DNA of 64,000 nt, from NCBI GenBank assembly GCA_003243195.1, contig QFQI01000012.1, positions 1-64,000 on the forward strand, given 5' to 3'. The position numbers were made by a program, and so were the translations under genes. Below, in pieces: positions 1-11,016 of the stretch (positions are counted from its first letter, which is position 1; every line of letters begins with the position of its first letter). Source of the DNA: Sphingomonas taxi (lineage in GTDB: Bacteria; Pseudomonadota; Alphaproteobacteria; Sphingomonadales; Sphingomonadaceae). The notes beneath the pieces were generated by a model, which worked only from the letters and a program-made list of their open reading frames with translations, was not told where the DNA came from and did no database searches.

Positions 1-3045
<3,045 letters not shown>

Positions 3046-3046
<1 letters not shown>

Positions 3047-3117
3047 CACTTCTTGTCCTGCTGGATCGCCGCCACGTCCTTCACGAAGGCGGCAGTATCG
3101 GCCTGCACGTTGGTCAT
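3046..3117 (-). CDS. possible 23-residue small protein between gltD and gltB
   Basis: A short frame translates as MTNVQADTAAFVKDVAAIQQDKK and stops in a TGATG overlap with the gltB start. It fills almost all of the gltD-gltB gap. The peptide is hydrophilic and helix-like, with no signal or membrane segment. Its own ribosome site is poor: the nearest purine run is very close to the ATG. Exact stop/start coupling suggests a translated leader that feeds ribosomes onto gltB, or a small conserved protein, but chance is possible at this length. I do not recognise a family. Confidence 0.4.
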
Positions 3118-3155
3118 CGTCCCGGCGCGAGCGCCAAGCCGGGGGGCGGGGCAGA

Positions 3156-4595
3156 TCACGCCGCCACCTTCGCGGCCGTCGCCTTGGCCTTCAGATAGGC
3201 GTGCATCGTCGCCGCCACGTCGCGGCCGTCACGGATCGCCCACACCACCAGCGACGCGCCGCGCACGATGTCGCCGGCAGCGAACACGCCGTCCAGGCTG
3301 GTCATCAGCGTCTTGCTGTCGACCAGCACCGTGCCCCAGCGGGTGACGCCCAGCTCGGCCGCGCCCCACAGCTTCGGCAGTTCCTCGGCATCGAAGCCCA
3401 GCGCCTTGATGACCAGGTCGGCGGGCATCGCCTCGGCCCCGCCTGGATCGACCTCGGGCGCGCGGCGCCCGCTGGCGTCGGGTGCGCCCAGCCGCATGCG
3501 ATTGGCGCGCACGACACTGACCGCGCCGTCCTCACCCTCGAAGGCGGCCGGCGCGGAAAGCCATACGAACTCGACGCCTTCCTCCTCGGCGTTGGCGACC
3601 TCACGCTGCGATCCCGGCATGTTCGCGCGGTCGCGGCGGTACAGGCACTTCACGCTCTTCGCGCCCTGCCGGATCGCGGTGCGCACGCAATCCATCGCGG
3701 TATCGCCGCCGCCGATCACCACCACGTCGCGGCCGGCGGCGTTCAGGCTGCCGTCCTCGAACGCCGGCACGTGATCGCCGAATCCCTTGCGGTTGGACGT
3801 GGTGAGATAGTCCAGCGCCGCGACCACGCCGGTCAGCGCATTGCCCTCCACCTCGATCGCGCGCGCCTTGTAGACGCCGGTCGCGATCAGCAGCGCGTCG
3901 TGGCGCGCGCGCAGCTCGTCCAGCGTCGCGTCGCGTCCGACCTCGAACCCTTCGTGGAAAACAATCCCGCCCGCCTTCAGCCGTTCGACACGGCGCATCA
4001 CCACCGGCTTCTCCAGCTTGAAGCCGGGGATGCCATAGGTCAGCAGCCCGCCGGCGCGATCGTGGCGGTCATAGACGTGCACCTCATAGCCGTGGCCGCG
4101 CAGATATTCCGCCGCGCTCAGGCCCGCCGGTCCCGCGCCGATCACGCCGACCGACTGGCCCCGCGCCGGGCCGGGTACCAGCGGCTCTACCCAGCCTTCC
4201 TCCCACGCGGTGTCGGTAATGAACTTCTCGACCGATCCGATCGTCACCGCGCCGTGACCGGTAAACTCGATCACGCAATTGCCCTCGCACAACCGGTCCT
4301 GCGGGCAGATCCGGCCGCAGATCTCCGGCATGGTCGAGGTGGCGTTGCTCAGCTCATAAGCCTCGCGCAGCCGCCCCTCGGCGGTCAGGCGCAGCCAGTC
4401 CGGGATGTGGTTGTGAAGCGGGCAATGGACCGAGCAATAGGGTACGCCGCATTGCGAGCATCGCGCGGCCTGATCCTCGGCGCTGGCGACGGCATATCGT
4501 TCGGCAATCTCGCGAAAGTCGTCCGCCCGGTCGTCGGCGGCGCGCTTCGACGGATAGGATTGCGGGCGTTCAACGAACTTCAGCATGTCGGCCAT
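3156..4595 (-). CDS. gltD: glutamate synthase (NADPH) small subunit
   Basis: This 479-residue protein is the FAD/NADPH-binding GOGAT subunit, which passes electrons from NADPH to GltB. The N-terminal iron-sulfur region has Cys46, 49, 54 and 58 (CSQCGVPYC..HC) and Cys93, 97, 103 and 107 (CGRICPQDRLCEGNC). A first dinucleotide fold (GAGPAGLSAAEYL) binds FAD, a second (VIGGGDTAMDC) binds NADPH, and a C-terminal AAGDIVRG motif closes the FAD site. Length is normal. It is promoter-proximal, followed by a tiny ORF and gltB on the same strand, so the subunits are co-transcribed. The start was chosen at MADMLKF, matching the family N-terminus. Confidence 0.97.
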   Translation of the reverse strand: MADMLKFVERPQSYPSKRAADDRADDFREIAERYAVASAEDQAARCSQCGVPYCSVHCPLHNHIPDWLRLTAEGRLREAYELSNATSTMPEICGRICPQDRLCEGNCVIEFTGHGAVTIGSVEKFITDTAWEEGWVEPLVPGPARGQSVGVIGAGPAGLSAAEYLRGHGYEVHVYDRHDRAGGLLTYGIPGFKLEKPVVMRRVERLKAGGIVFHEGFEVGRDATLDELRARHDALLIATGVYKARAIEVEGNALTGVVAALDYLTTSNRKGFGDHVPAFEDGSLNAAGRDVVVIGGGDTAMDCVRTAIRQGAKSVKCLYRRDRANMPGSQREVANAEEEGVEFVWLSAPAAFEGEDGAVSVVRANRMRLGAPDASGRRAPEVDPGGAEAMPADLVIKALGFDAEELPKLWGAAELGVTRWGTVLVDSKTLMTSLDGVFAAGDIVRGASLVVWAIRDGRDVAATMHAYLKAKATAAKVAA

Positions 4596-4660
4596 CGGTG
4601 TCCTCCGATGGCCGGCGTCTCACATGCATCAGCGCATGTCACGACGTTTTCGACACTTGA

Positions 4661-4675
4661 GTAAGTATAGCTTAC
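4661..4675 (-). promoter_or_regulatory. palindrome overlapping a candidate -10 box upstream of gltD
   Basis: The 155-base gap between uppP and gltD holds a perfect palindrome, GTAAG-TATAG-CTTAC. On the minus strand it contains TATACT, a good -10 hexamer about 70 bases before the gltD ATG. A second inverted pair, ACATGC...GCATGT at 4622-4639, lies between it and the gene. I see no convincing -35 box. The arrangement suggests a promoter with an overlapping operator controlling glutamate synthase, but the regulator cannot be named from sequence. Confidence 0.4.
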
Positions 4676-4750
4676 CTAAAAAAGCATGATCGAGGCATCA
4701 AGCTGCAACCCACTCGCAAGTGGCGCGCAAAATTAGGTCCGATACAATCC

Positions 4751-5560
4751 CTATCGCATTGCAAGCGCCGCCAGCGCCACGATGCCGACGACGATTCGAT
4801 ACCAGGCGAACGGAGCGAAGCCGTGTCGCGTCACGATCGCCATGAACCAGCGGATCACCGCCAGTGCGACCACGAACGATACCGCGAAGCCGATCGCGAT
4901 CGCCGACAGATGTGCGTCGCCAAGGTCGTGGCGGCTTTTCCACAACGCCAGCGTCGTCGCTCCCATCATGGTGGGGATGGCAAGGAAGAAGCTGTATTCG
5001 GCCGCCGTCTCCTGATCGACCCGCATCGCGCGCGCACCCATGATGGTCGCGCCCGAGCGGCTGACCCCCGGGATCATCGACAGGCACTGGATCGCGCCGA
5101 TGCCCAGCGCGGTCTGCCAGCGCATCGTCTCCACCGCGCCCTTTTCGGACGGGGGCACGGTGCGCTCGATGAACAGGATCGCGACGCCGCCGACGATCAG
5201 CGCGACCGCCACCACGATCGGCCCGGTGCCGGGCGCTTCCAGCACCGCGCGGATCGCGGAATAGGCGATCGCCCCGACCACTGCCGACGGCAGGAAGCCG
5301 AGCAGCACGTTGCGCGTGAAGCGCACCGCGTCGGGGTCCATGCGCAGCAATCCCTGGCCGACGCGCAGGAAGCGCCGCCAGAACAGCACGATCACCGCCA
5401 GGATCGCGCCGAGCTGGATCACGATGTCGAAGGTCGCATCGCCCTCCGACAGACCGAGCAAGGCGCCGGCGAGCACCAGATGGCCCGTGGACGAGACGGG
5501 CAGGAATTCGGTGATCCCCTCGACGATGCCCAGGAGGATGATGGTCAGCAGGTCGTTCAC
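4751..5560 (-). CDS. uppP: undecaprenyl-diphosphatase
   Basis: This 269-residue polytopic inner-membrane enzyme removes a phosphate from undecaprenyl diphosphate, recycling the lipid carrier for peptidoglycan, and it gives some bacitracin resistance. Both family signatures are present: GIVEGITEFLPVSSTGHL at residues 12-29 and PGVSRSGATIMGARAM in the second half. Several hydrophobic helices surround them. Length is typical of BacA/UppP proteins. The NAD(P)-binding gene at 5598 on the same strand ends only 37 bases before the uppP ATG, so the two are probably one transcript. Confidence 0.95.
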   Translation of the reverse strand: MNDLLTIILLGIVEGITEFLPVSSTGHLVLAGALLGLSEGDATFDIVIQLGAILAVIVLFWRRFLRVGQGLLRMDPDAVRFTRNVLLGFLPSAVVGAIAYSAIRAVLEAPGTGPIVVAVALIVGGVAILFIERTVPPSEKGAVETMRWQTALGIGAIQCLSMIPGVSRSGATIMGARAMRVDQETAAEYSFFLAIPTMMGATTLALWKSRHDLGDAHLSAIAIGFAVSFVVALAVIRWFMAIVTRHGFAPFAWYRIVVGIVALAALAMR

Positions 5561-5597
5561 GCGCGTTCCCCGGATGGGTATCGTGGGCAGCGGGCGG

Positions 5598-6539
5598 TCA
5601 GCCCGCGGTGGAACCGATCAGGCTGAAGCGCCCGGCCTTGCGATAGCGCACCAGCCAGTCGGGCGCGACCGCGTCGAGCGGGGTGCGCGCGACGCCCAGC
5701 GCCTCCAGCCCCTCGGCGCCGCTGCCGACCAACGAATCATGGCCCAGCAGCATCCACTGATCGGTCGAGATCGGCGTGCCGGGCAGCGCGGCGAGCAGGC
5801 TGCCGACGGCGTCCGGCACCGCCAGGAAATGCGGGCTGCGGCCGGTATGCGCGGCGATGCGCTGGTTGAGCTCCAGCATGGTCAGCACCTCCGGTCCGCC
5901 GAGCTCGAAGGTGCGGCCACCGAACGTGCCCGGATCGGCGAGCGCGGCCACCGCGGCGCGCGCGACGTCGCCGACGAACACCGGCTGGAACCGCGCCGCG
6001 CCGCGCAGCACCGGCACCACCGGCAGCCGCGCGATCAGCGCGGCGAAGCGGTTCACGAACTGGTCCTCGCGCCCGAATATCGTGGAGGGACGCAGGATGG
6101 TGGCGGCCGGGCAGGCGGCGCGCACGGCGTCCTCGCCCGCGCCCTTGCTGCGCGCATAAGCGGAATCGCCATCGGCATTCGCGCCGATCGCCGAGACATG
6201 CACCAGCGCGGCGCCGTTCGCCGTCGCGGCCTCCGCCACCGCGCGGGCGCCGTCGACATGGATGCGTGTCAGATTGCCGGCGAAGGTGCCGACCAGGTTC
6301 ACCACACCGTCCGCGCCATGCACGGCGCGCGCGATCGTCTCGGGGCGCGTCACGTCCGCGGCAACGAACTGCGTCTGCCCCAGCCCGCCTTGCGGCTTCA
6401 GGAAGAACGCCTGCCGCGGATCGCGCTGCGCGATCCGCACGCGCGCGCCCGACTTGAGCAGCGCCTGCGCGATGTAGCGACCAAGAAAGCCCCCGCCGCC
6501 GATCAGCGTCACCAGCTTGTTGTTCATGCCGTCCTTCAT
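5598..6539 (-). CDS. NAD(P)-binding SDR/epimerase-like protein, complex I NDUFA9 family
   Basis: The 313-residue product begins with a classic Rossmann dinucleotide site (TLIGGGGFLGRYIAQAL) and continues with the DGVVNLVG and HVSAIGA strands of atypical short-chain dehydrogenases. Sphingomonads often have this NDUFA9-like family, generally annotated as complex I NAD(P)-binding or nucleoside-diphosphate-sugar epimerase-like proteins; the substrate is not known. Two starts are possible: ATG 6539 (MKDGMNNK, preceded by GAAAGG) and ATG 6527 (MNNKLVTL, preceded by AAGGA at short spacing). It is followed closely by uppP. The gene is intact and lies outside the island. Confidence 0.85.
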   Translation of the reverse strand: MKDGMNNKLVTLIGGGGFLGRYIAQALLKSGARVRIAQRDPRQAFFLKPQGGLGQTQFVAADVTRPETIARAVHGADGVVNLVGTFAGNLTRIHVDGARAVAEAATANGAALVHVSAIGANADGDSAYARSKGAGEDAVRAACPAATILRPSTIFGREDQFVNRFAALIARLPVVPVLRGAARFQPVFVGDVARAAVAALADPGTFGGRTFELGGPEVLTMLELNQRIAAHTGRSPHFLAVPDAVGSLLAALPGTPISTDQWMLLGHDSLVGSGAEGLEALGVARTPLDAVAPDWLVRYRKAGRFSLIGSTAG

Positions 6540-6655
6540 GTCGAAAGCCTTTCGCCGTGCCATGTGCCTTGCCCGCCGTGCCCCGCGTTGACAAGGCCGC
6601 GCGGCACCGCACCACCGCCGTCCGCGCCGCATTGCAAAAAAGTGCAGCACCCGTG

Positions 6656-6684
6656 TTGACAGCCCCGGCGCCGGCCCATAGAGG
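6656..6684 (+). promoter_or_regulatory. candidate sigma-70 promoter of the tRNA-Leu gene
   Basis: A perfect -35 box TTGACA (6656-6661) is followed after 17 bases by TAGAGG (6679-6684), a modest -10 box, and the tRNA starts at 6701. Position and spacing fit a stable-RNA promoter. It would still fire into the island even though the tRNA gene is now broken. Confidence 0.55.
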
Positions 6685-6700
6685 CACCGGCCTACCCCGT

Positions 6701-6770
6701 GCCCAGATGGCGGAATTGGTAGACGCACCAGCTTCAGGTGCTGGCGATCGCAAGGTCGTGGAGGTTCGAG
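6701..6770 (+). tRNA. tRNA-Leu (anticodon CAG), 3' end missing
   Basis: The first 70 bases match a bacterial tRNA-Leu: acceptor strand GCCCAGA (6701-6707), a D-arm with GGTAGA, anticodon stem CCAGC/GCTGG (6728-6744) around loop TTCAGGT (anticodon CAG at 6735-6737), a class II long variable arm, then GGAGG and TTCGAG of the T-arm. After 6770 the expected CCTC arm and TCTGGGC-ACCA acceptor end are absent and unrelated sequence begins. As written it cannot fold into a complete tRNA. This is the classic target for integrative elements and marks the left edge of the island. Confidence 0.8.
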
Positions 6771-7440
6771 CTGGTTCCGTTCTCCCAATCGCTCGTTCGA
6801 GCAACTGGGACGAGCCGGAAATCCGGATGGCTTCCTGATCGACCGCCACTTCGGAGACGAAGAGCGCCACATAGGCCTTGCGGAGCGCGGGATCGTCCCC
6901 GCTCAGGCGGTCACGCACGAGGGCGCCGAATGCATCCACCATCTCCGGCGTCACACGCTTCGTGGTCTTGCCGATCTGCCGTTCGAGCGCTTCGATCGTC
7001 GCGGCCGCCGAAGCGATGCGGCTGTTGGTCTCCGCCACCAAGCCGGTGAAGGTCGCATTCTTGAGCGAGGCGTGGCCGTCCGCCAGCGCCTCGTAGAGGT
7101 TGCGCAGGCGCGTTTCGGCCTGGGTCTTGTTGAGACGGGCCTGGGTGAGGTCGCGGGCACGACGCTCGTCCGCCTCCGTCGACGCCTCGAGCATTTCGGA
7201 CAACAGCATCCGCAGTCGCTCGGGCGCGAAGATCTGGCGCTCCAGCGCACCCAGCACGACCCCGTCCAGCCGCTCCTCGCGCACATGGGGGCAAGTGCAG
7301 CGCGCCGCCCCGGCGCTAACCTTGCCGTTGCACGAATAATAGGAATAGCGCCCGCCCTTGCCAGTGCGGATCGTCATGCCCTCGCCGCAGATGCCGCACT
7401 TCGACGCACGGCGAGGATGACGGTGTTTTCGACGTCGAGG
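6771..7440 (-). pseudogene. large serine recombinase, C-terminal remnant
   Basis: This frame reads KCGICGEGMTIRTG followed by YSYYSCNGK and RCTCPH, a recombinase zinc beta-ribbon with its Cys pairs. A charged coiled-coil region (RARDLTQARLNKTQAETRLRN) and the terminal ALFVSEVAVDQEAIRISG segment follow, as in the C-terminal half of large serine integrases. The resolvase catalytic domain with its nucleophilic serine is missing. At its 5' side the frame runs into an unrelated coding frame on the same strand, and at its 3' side it reads without a stop through the tRNA remnant. It is therefore broken at both ends, and is probably what is left of the enzyme that inserted this or an earlier element. 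Confidence 0.75.
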
Positions 7441-8876
7441 CCGTAGAACAGGACGAGGTGCTTCGCACGCACGCCGCGCTCGGTCGGCTTGTCGAGTTCG
7501 GATCGGCGGATGAAATCATGCGTCGCGTGATCTGCCGCGGAAGCGGCCAGATTGCAGATTCGTGTTCCCGACGCATAGGCGTGATGTGTGTAGCGCGGCA
7601 CCGTCGTGCGCATCAAATGCGCCTTTCGCCTGATGAAATCGGTCGTGACCGCCCGGTGGTAGGCGCCCAGGTCGAGGTAGCGCCCGGCCGCAGTCCGGAG
7701 GCGTATTGCGCTTTCGGTCTCCCTCGAAGCGGCGAGTACCGGGCGGATCGAGGTGCTGGTAAGCACCTGGCCGCCCGCCTCTCGCTGACGATCCGCCATA
7801 GTACGGATGATGATGCCCAGCCGTTCGAACTCGGCGAACGCCGCGTGGCCGCCGATATACGCATAGCTGAGCCGGAAGATCGGGTGCGGGGCCGCCAGCC
7901 AGCGATGCCTGGCCAGCGCGACATCGAGCCGCCGTGCCATCAGCAGGCAGAAGAGCTCATGGGCATCGACCGCCGTCACCTCTTCAATAATCGCCTTCAC
8001 TGCGGTTTCCATAGCGGGGCTGCGCGTCGCCATCCGGCTCGGCAGCCGCCTGGGGTCACGATCATGCTCGGGCGGGATGTCGCGCATAGTACCGCGCGTA
8101 AGGAAGACGTGGATCGCTTCGGCGGCACTTGCGGCCATATTGATCGAATACGCGACGGTCTTGGTTGCCCGTGCTCGCCGGAAGCGCTCGACCCTTTCCG
8201 CAAGCATCATGGCGATCCGTCGTGTGGCGACGGGGCGTTCGTCCGACAGGTAGATGTCCGTGGCAATCCGCGCTGCACCGATGACTGCGGCTTCGATGCC
8301 AAGCGCGGCAAGTGCTACAACGCCTTTGTTGCGGCCGGTCTTATCGGACTTGCGCCGCTTCGCTTGATAGGATGCACAGGCCGCCGCGATCATCGATGCA
8401 GCGACGAACAGCCTTGCCCGCCAGTCGTTTTTCCTTAGTATGTCGGTAATGCAGGCGTGATCGGCGATGCTGAATCCAAGCAATTGTTCGACCAAGTCAT
8501 CGCCGCTCGCGTCATCGGGGGAGCCCACGCCCAGAAGGGTCTGCTCGCGGACGAAACGCTCGATGCCGTCCGCGTCGTCGGGCAGGCGATGCGGTGCAAG
8601 CGATCCGCCCGTCCAGACGCCGTCGGTCCAGAGCGCACAGATCGCCGAATTGAAAGCGGCCCGGCCGACACGACGGCCGACCGGATCGTCGAGCATGCCG
8701 TTGCCGCTAGTCCATGGGACGTCGACGCCGGGCAATAGTGCCCGCCGCTGGCGCTCGACCTGCTTCGGTGACGCATCCGCGCACGATGCCATATCCGAGG
8801 CATCGTCGGGCACGACGGTATCGCGAAAGACGATGGCGGCGATATGCCGCTGGACGGGATCGACGAGGTCAATCAT
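7374..8876 (-). CDS. hypothetical protein, last gene of the KfrA-like operon
   Basis: The 500-residue product has no motif I can assign. It is mostly alpha-helical, with an alanine-rich central section (SMIAAACASYQAK, VVALAALGIEAAVIGAARIA) and conserved-looking aromatic segments (HPIFRLSYAYIGGHAAF). The ATG overlaps the stop of the upstream gene, so it is translationally coupled. Its last 30 or so codons run over the recombinase zinc-ribbon remnant in another frame, so the original C-terminus may have been replaced when the two sequences were joined. With its three upstream partners it looks like a conserved plasmid or island cluster of unknown role. Confidence 0.6.
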   Translation of the reverse strand: MIDLVDPVQRHIAAIVFRDTVVPDDASDMASCADASPKQVERQRRALLPGVDVPWTSGNGMLDDPVGRRVGRAAFNSAICALWTDGVWTGGSLAPHRLPDDADGIERFVREQTLLGVGSPDDASGDDLVEQLLGFSIADHACITDILRKNDWRARLFVAASMIAAACASYQAKRRKSDKTGRNKGVVALAALGIEAAVIGAARIATDIYLSDERPVATRRIAMMLAERVERFRRARATKTVAYSINMAASAAEAIHVFLTRGTMRDIPPEHDRDPRRLPSRMATRSPAMETAVKAIIEEVTAVDAHELFCLLMARRLDVALARHRWLAAPHPIFRLSYAYIGGHAAFAEFERLGIIIRTMADRQREAGGQVLTSTSIRPVLAASRETESAIRLRTAAGRYLDLGAYHRAVTTDFIRRKAHLMRTTVPRYTHHAYASGTRICNLAASAADHATHDFIRRSELDKPTERGVRAKHLVLFYGLDVENTVILAVRRSAASAARA

Positions 8877-9207
8877 CGATGCCCTCCATCGTCTTCGGAT
8901 CGCTGAAATAGGTCACCAGCGCGGTGATGTTGGCGTCCACGCGCCTGGCTCTTTCGCGCTCGAATGCGTCGAAGATCTGCTTGATCTCCGCCAGTCGGCC
9001 AGCGATCTCGATCAGCTTCCAGTACTGCTTGTAAAGTGAAACCGGCGTCCCGTCATAGGCGGCGAGAATTTCCCGTGCGCGTCGCAGCAACGTCTTGCGT
9101 TCGTCGATCCAGCGCTGGACGTCGTTAATCTCAAACGTGTCGCCTTTGTCGGTAACCTTGACGACCATGGGTTTCAGCGCCCACGGCTTCCCGCTCTCGT
9201 CTGCCAT
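8869..9207 (-). CDS. hypothetical small protein, coupled
   Basis: A 112-residue charged, helical protein (MADESGKPWALKPM...). It has no membrane segment or recognised domain; the middle (RWIDERKTLLRRAREILAAY) and end (FERERARRVDANITALV) look like amphipathic or coiled-coil helices. The ATG at 9207 overlaps the preceding stop (TGATG) and has GAGGAG upstream, which favours this start over an in-frame one further upstream. Its stop overlaps the start of the 500-residue gene. It is probably a partner or small subunit of its neighbours. Confidence 0.6.
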   Translation of the reverse strand: MADESGKPWALKPMVVKVTDKGDTFEINDVQRWIDERKTLLRRAREILAAYDGTPVSLYKQYWKLIEIAGRLAEIKQIFDAFERERARRVDANITALVTYFSDPKTMEGIDD

Positions 9208-10208
9208 CAGCGCTGCTCCTCGGTGAACGGACGAAAGCGCGGATTCCCGCCCGCATTGGCGATCCATTCGGAGCTATCTCCCCGGCGGCCGATCTCGATC
9301 ATCGGCAGGCCGCGCGCCGCTTCGACCCGCCGCATCATGTGGCGCTGACCCTTGGTCGACGCCCGTTCACGCCACGGGCCGTTCTCGCGATAGGCCTCCG
9401 GCACCGACGACCACGAAGCCTGTCGCTGGGCGTCCCGTCGCGCGGCACGCGCGTGCAGTTCTTGCTCGCCGATCGGGGTGAGGATCGTCGCATGGGTTTT
9501 GACCGTGGCGGTCAGTGAGTCGCCGAGCGCCGTTTCTCTATCGACGCCAGCCGTGCCATCGACGAGTTGGGAGAGGCCCCCGCGATAGGCGAAGGCGCCG
9601 ACCCATGCGATGCGGTCGCGGTGATGGAAGCCGAACAGGCGCCAGACCATTCCGATTCCAAGCGTAGGCTTGCGCGCGAAAAGGTCGGCGACCACTTCGC
9701 CACGCTCAGTCAGCGCCGTGGCGCCTTCCTCGGCGAAACCATCGCCGCCATCCTCGAGGACCAAGGGAAAGGCCTTGAGAAGATAGTCCAGATTTTCTCT
9801 GAGCTTGGCGACCTCCAGCATCGCCAGGGGAAAGCGCCAAGGTCGTGCCAGCAGGCCGGCCAGCGCGAGACGATGCTTTGGCTGAAGGCCCGCATAGTGG
9901 CAGTCGCCGCCAGCGGTATAACCGTGAGCATGGGGGTGCGGCTCGATTGCGGCTATGTCCGCCTCGGCCTTCGCCGCCTCCGCTTCCGCTGCCGCCGCGT
10001 CGGCGCGTGCCGCGGCGATCATCGCTGTCAGGCGGTCGATCGGGTCTTGGGGAATGTCGCTTGCGAACGGGAACGCGGGGTTTCTCACGGTGATCTCCTC
10101 AGAAAAGAGGATTACCGTGCCTGTTGCGGTTGCTCGGAAGTTCCCGCCAAAAGTAGGCTGATCTCTGCCAGAAAAGTATTCCTGCTCGAGCGTTGCGGCA
10201 CGAATCAT
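9207..10208 (-). CDS. hypothetical protein in the KfrA-like operon
   Basis: The product is 333 residues from ATG 10208, which overlaps the upstream stop as ATGA and has GGAG seven bases ahead. An internal GTG at 10088 (VRNPAFPF) has an even better AGGAG site and would give 293 residues, so the true start is open. An Ala/Glu-rich helix (AAAAEAEAAKAEADIAAIE) is followed by a mixed region with HYAGLQPKHRLALAGLL and a basic C-terminus (RASTKGQRHMMRRVE). I do not recognise a family. Coupling to the KfrA-like gene on one side and the 112-residue gene on the other argues that it is real. Confidence 0.6.
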   Translation of the reverse strand: MIRAATLEQEYFSGRDQPTFGGNFRATATGTVILFSEEITVRNPAFPFASDIPQDPIDRLTAMIAAARADAAAAEAEAAKAEADIAAIEPHPHAHGYTAGGDCHYAGLQPKHRLALAGLLARPWRFPLAMLEVAKLRENLDYLLKAFPLVLEDGGDGFAEEGATALTERGEVVADLFARKPTLGIGMVWRLFGFHHRDRIAWVGAFAYRGGLSQLVDGTAGVDRETALGDSLTATVKTHATILTPIGEQELHARAARRDAQRQASWSSVPEAYRENGPWRERASTKGQRHMMRRVEAARGLPMIEIGRRGDSSEWIANAGGNPRFRPFTEEQR

Positions 10209-10870
10209 TCGGACGCTCCATCGGCTGCGTGGAACGGCATCGCATGTTGCACAGGCGTGTCCGTATCGACCCCATCGCTGTGGGAGGGCTCTGCAGCCTC
10301 GGCAGCCACGATCTCTTCCGGTCCTGCAGTCGTGTCGTGCCCGGCTGCATCGGCCTCACGCTGGTCGAGCCGCCCGCGCAGCACGTCCTCACGACGCTGC
10401 GCCTGAGCCAGTGCGTCCTCCAGCGTGCCGATCCGGACGGTCGCGGCCGCAAGATCAGTCTCTGCCTTCTGGCACAGGTCCAGCACCTCGGCCGTTTCGC
10501 TTTCCGCCTCGACACGGCGACGCTCCGCATCGGCAATGCGCATCGCTGCGGTACGATCGAGGTCGCCGCCGACCATGCGCACCGTCCGGACGAAATGGTC
10601 GACCGCCTGCGTGGTCAGCTGCTCGAGCATCGCCCGGAAATCACCTTCCGCGCCAGCCGGCATATCGATCGCCGCCAGCCCCCTCTCGTCCTGCCGGCGT
10701 CGGCGCCAGTCGCGGACCTTGGCATAGAGCGCGCCATTGGGCTCGCAGCCCAGGTACTTGGCCACCTGATACGGCGTGACCTCGGCCGGCGTGCACCCAC
10801 GGGCCGCGACGACCTCGTCGGCGGCCTTGTCCACCATTGGCTGGCGGACCCATTCATCACTGTTCTTCAC
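10205..10870 (-). CDS. KfrA-like plasmid DNA-binding protein
   Basis: KfrA proteins are plasmid-encoded DNA binders with an N-terminal helix-turn-helix and a long coiled-coil tail, and they usually repress their own promoter. This 221-residue product has the same layout: a head containing DKAADEVVAARGCTPAEVTPYQ and YLGCEPNGALYAKVRDWRRRR (about residues 13-60), then a coiled-coil-prone stretch (RIADAERRRVEAESETAEV to LRGRLDQREADAA). GTG 10870 was chosen because the in-frame ATG at 10933 lies inside repeats that look like the operator. The stop overlaps the next gene. It heads a four-gene minus-strand operon, and its presence indicates plasmid ancestry for this part of the island. Confidence 0.65.
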   Translation of the reverse strand: MKNSDEWVRQPMVDKAADEVVAARGCTPAEVTPYQVAKYLGCEPNGALYAKVRDWRRRRQDERGLAAIDMPAGAEGDFRAMLEQLTTQAVDHFVRTVRMVGGDLDRTAAMRIADAERRRVEAESETAEVLDLCQKAETDLAAATVRIGTLEDALAQAQRREDVLRGRLDQREADAAGHDTTAGPEEIVAAEAAEPSHSDGVDTDTPVQHAMPFHAADGASE

Positions 10871-10900
10871 GGTCGTTCTCGCACATTGCGAGACGACGAT

Positions 10901-10943
10901 CCTGCGATACCCGCGATATCGCAGGTGTCGCATCTATCGCAGG
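10901..10943. promoter_or_regulatory. repeat cluster, likely operator of the KfrA-like gene
   Basis: The nonamer TATCGCAGG occurs twice in the same orientation (10917-10925 and 10935-10943, 18 bases apart) and once inverted as CCTGCGATA (10901-10909). The cluster lies just upstream of the preferred GTG start of the KfrA-like gene. Spaced repeats there are typical of KfrA autoregulatory sites or plasmid iterons. I infer an operator; binding is not shown. Confidence 0.55.
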
Positions 10944-11016
10944 AGCGATCGTCCACGCATCGTCATCGACGCGGACCGCCCCAAGGCGGCGCGCAGCTAA
11001 CATTGACGATGGGGAG

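Noticed and set aside
7374..7480. ParE-like reading at the end of the 500-residue protein (KHLVLFYGLDVENTVILAV)
   Set aside because: The similarity is short, the N-terminal half of a RelE/ParE toxin is not seen and there is no antitoxin gene.
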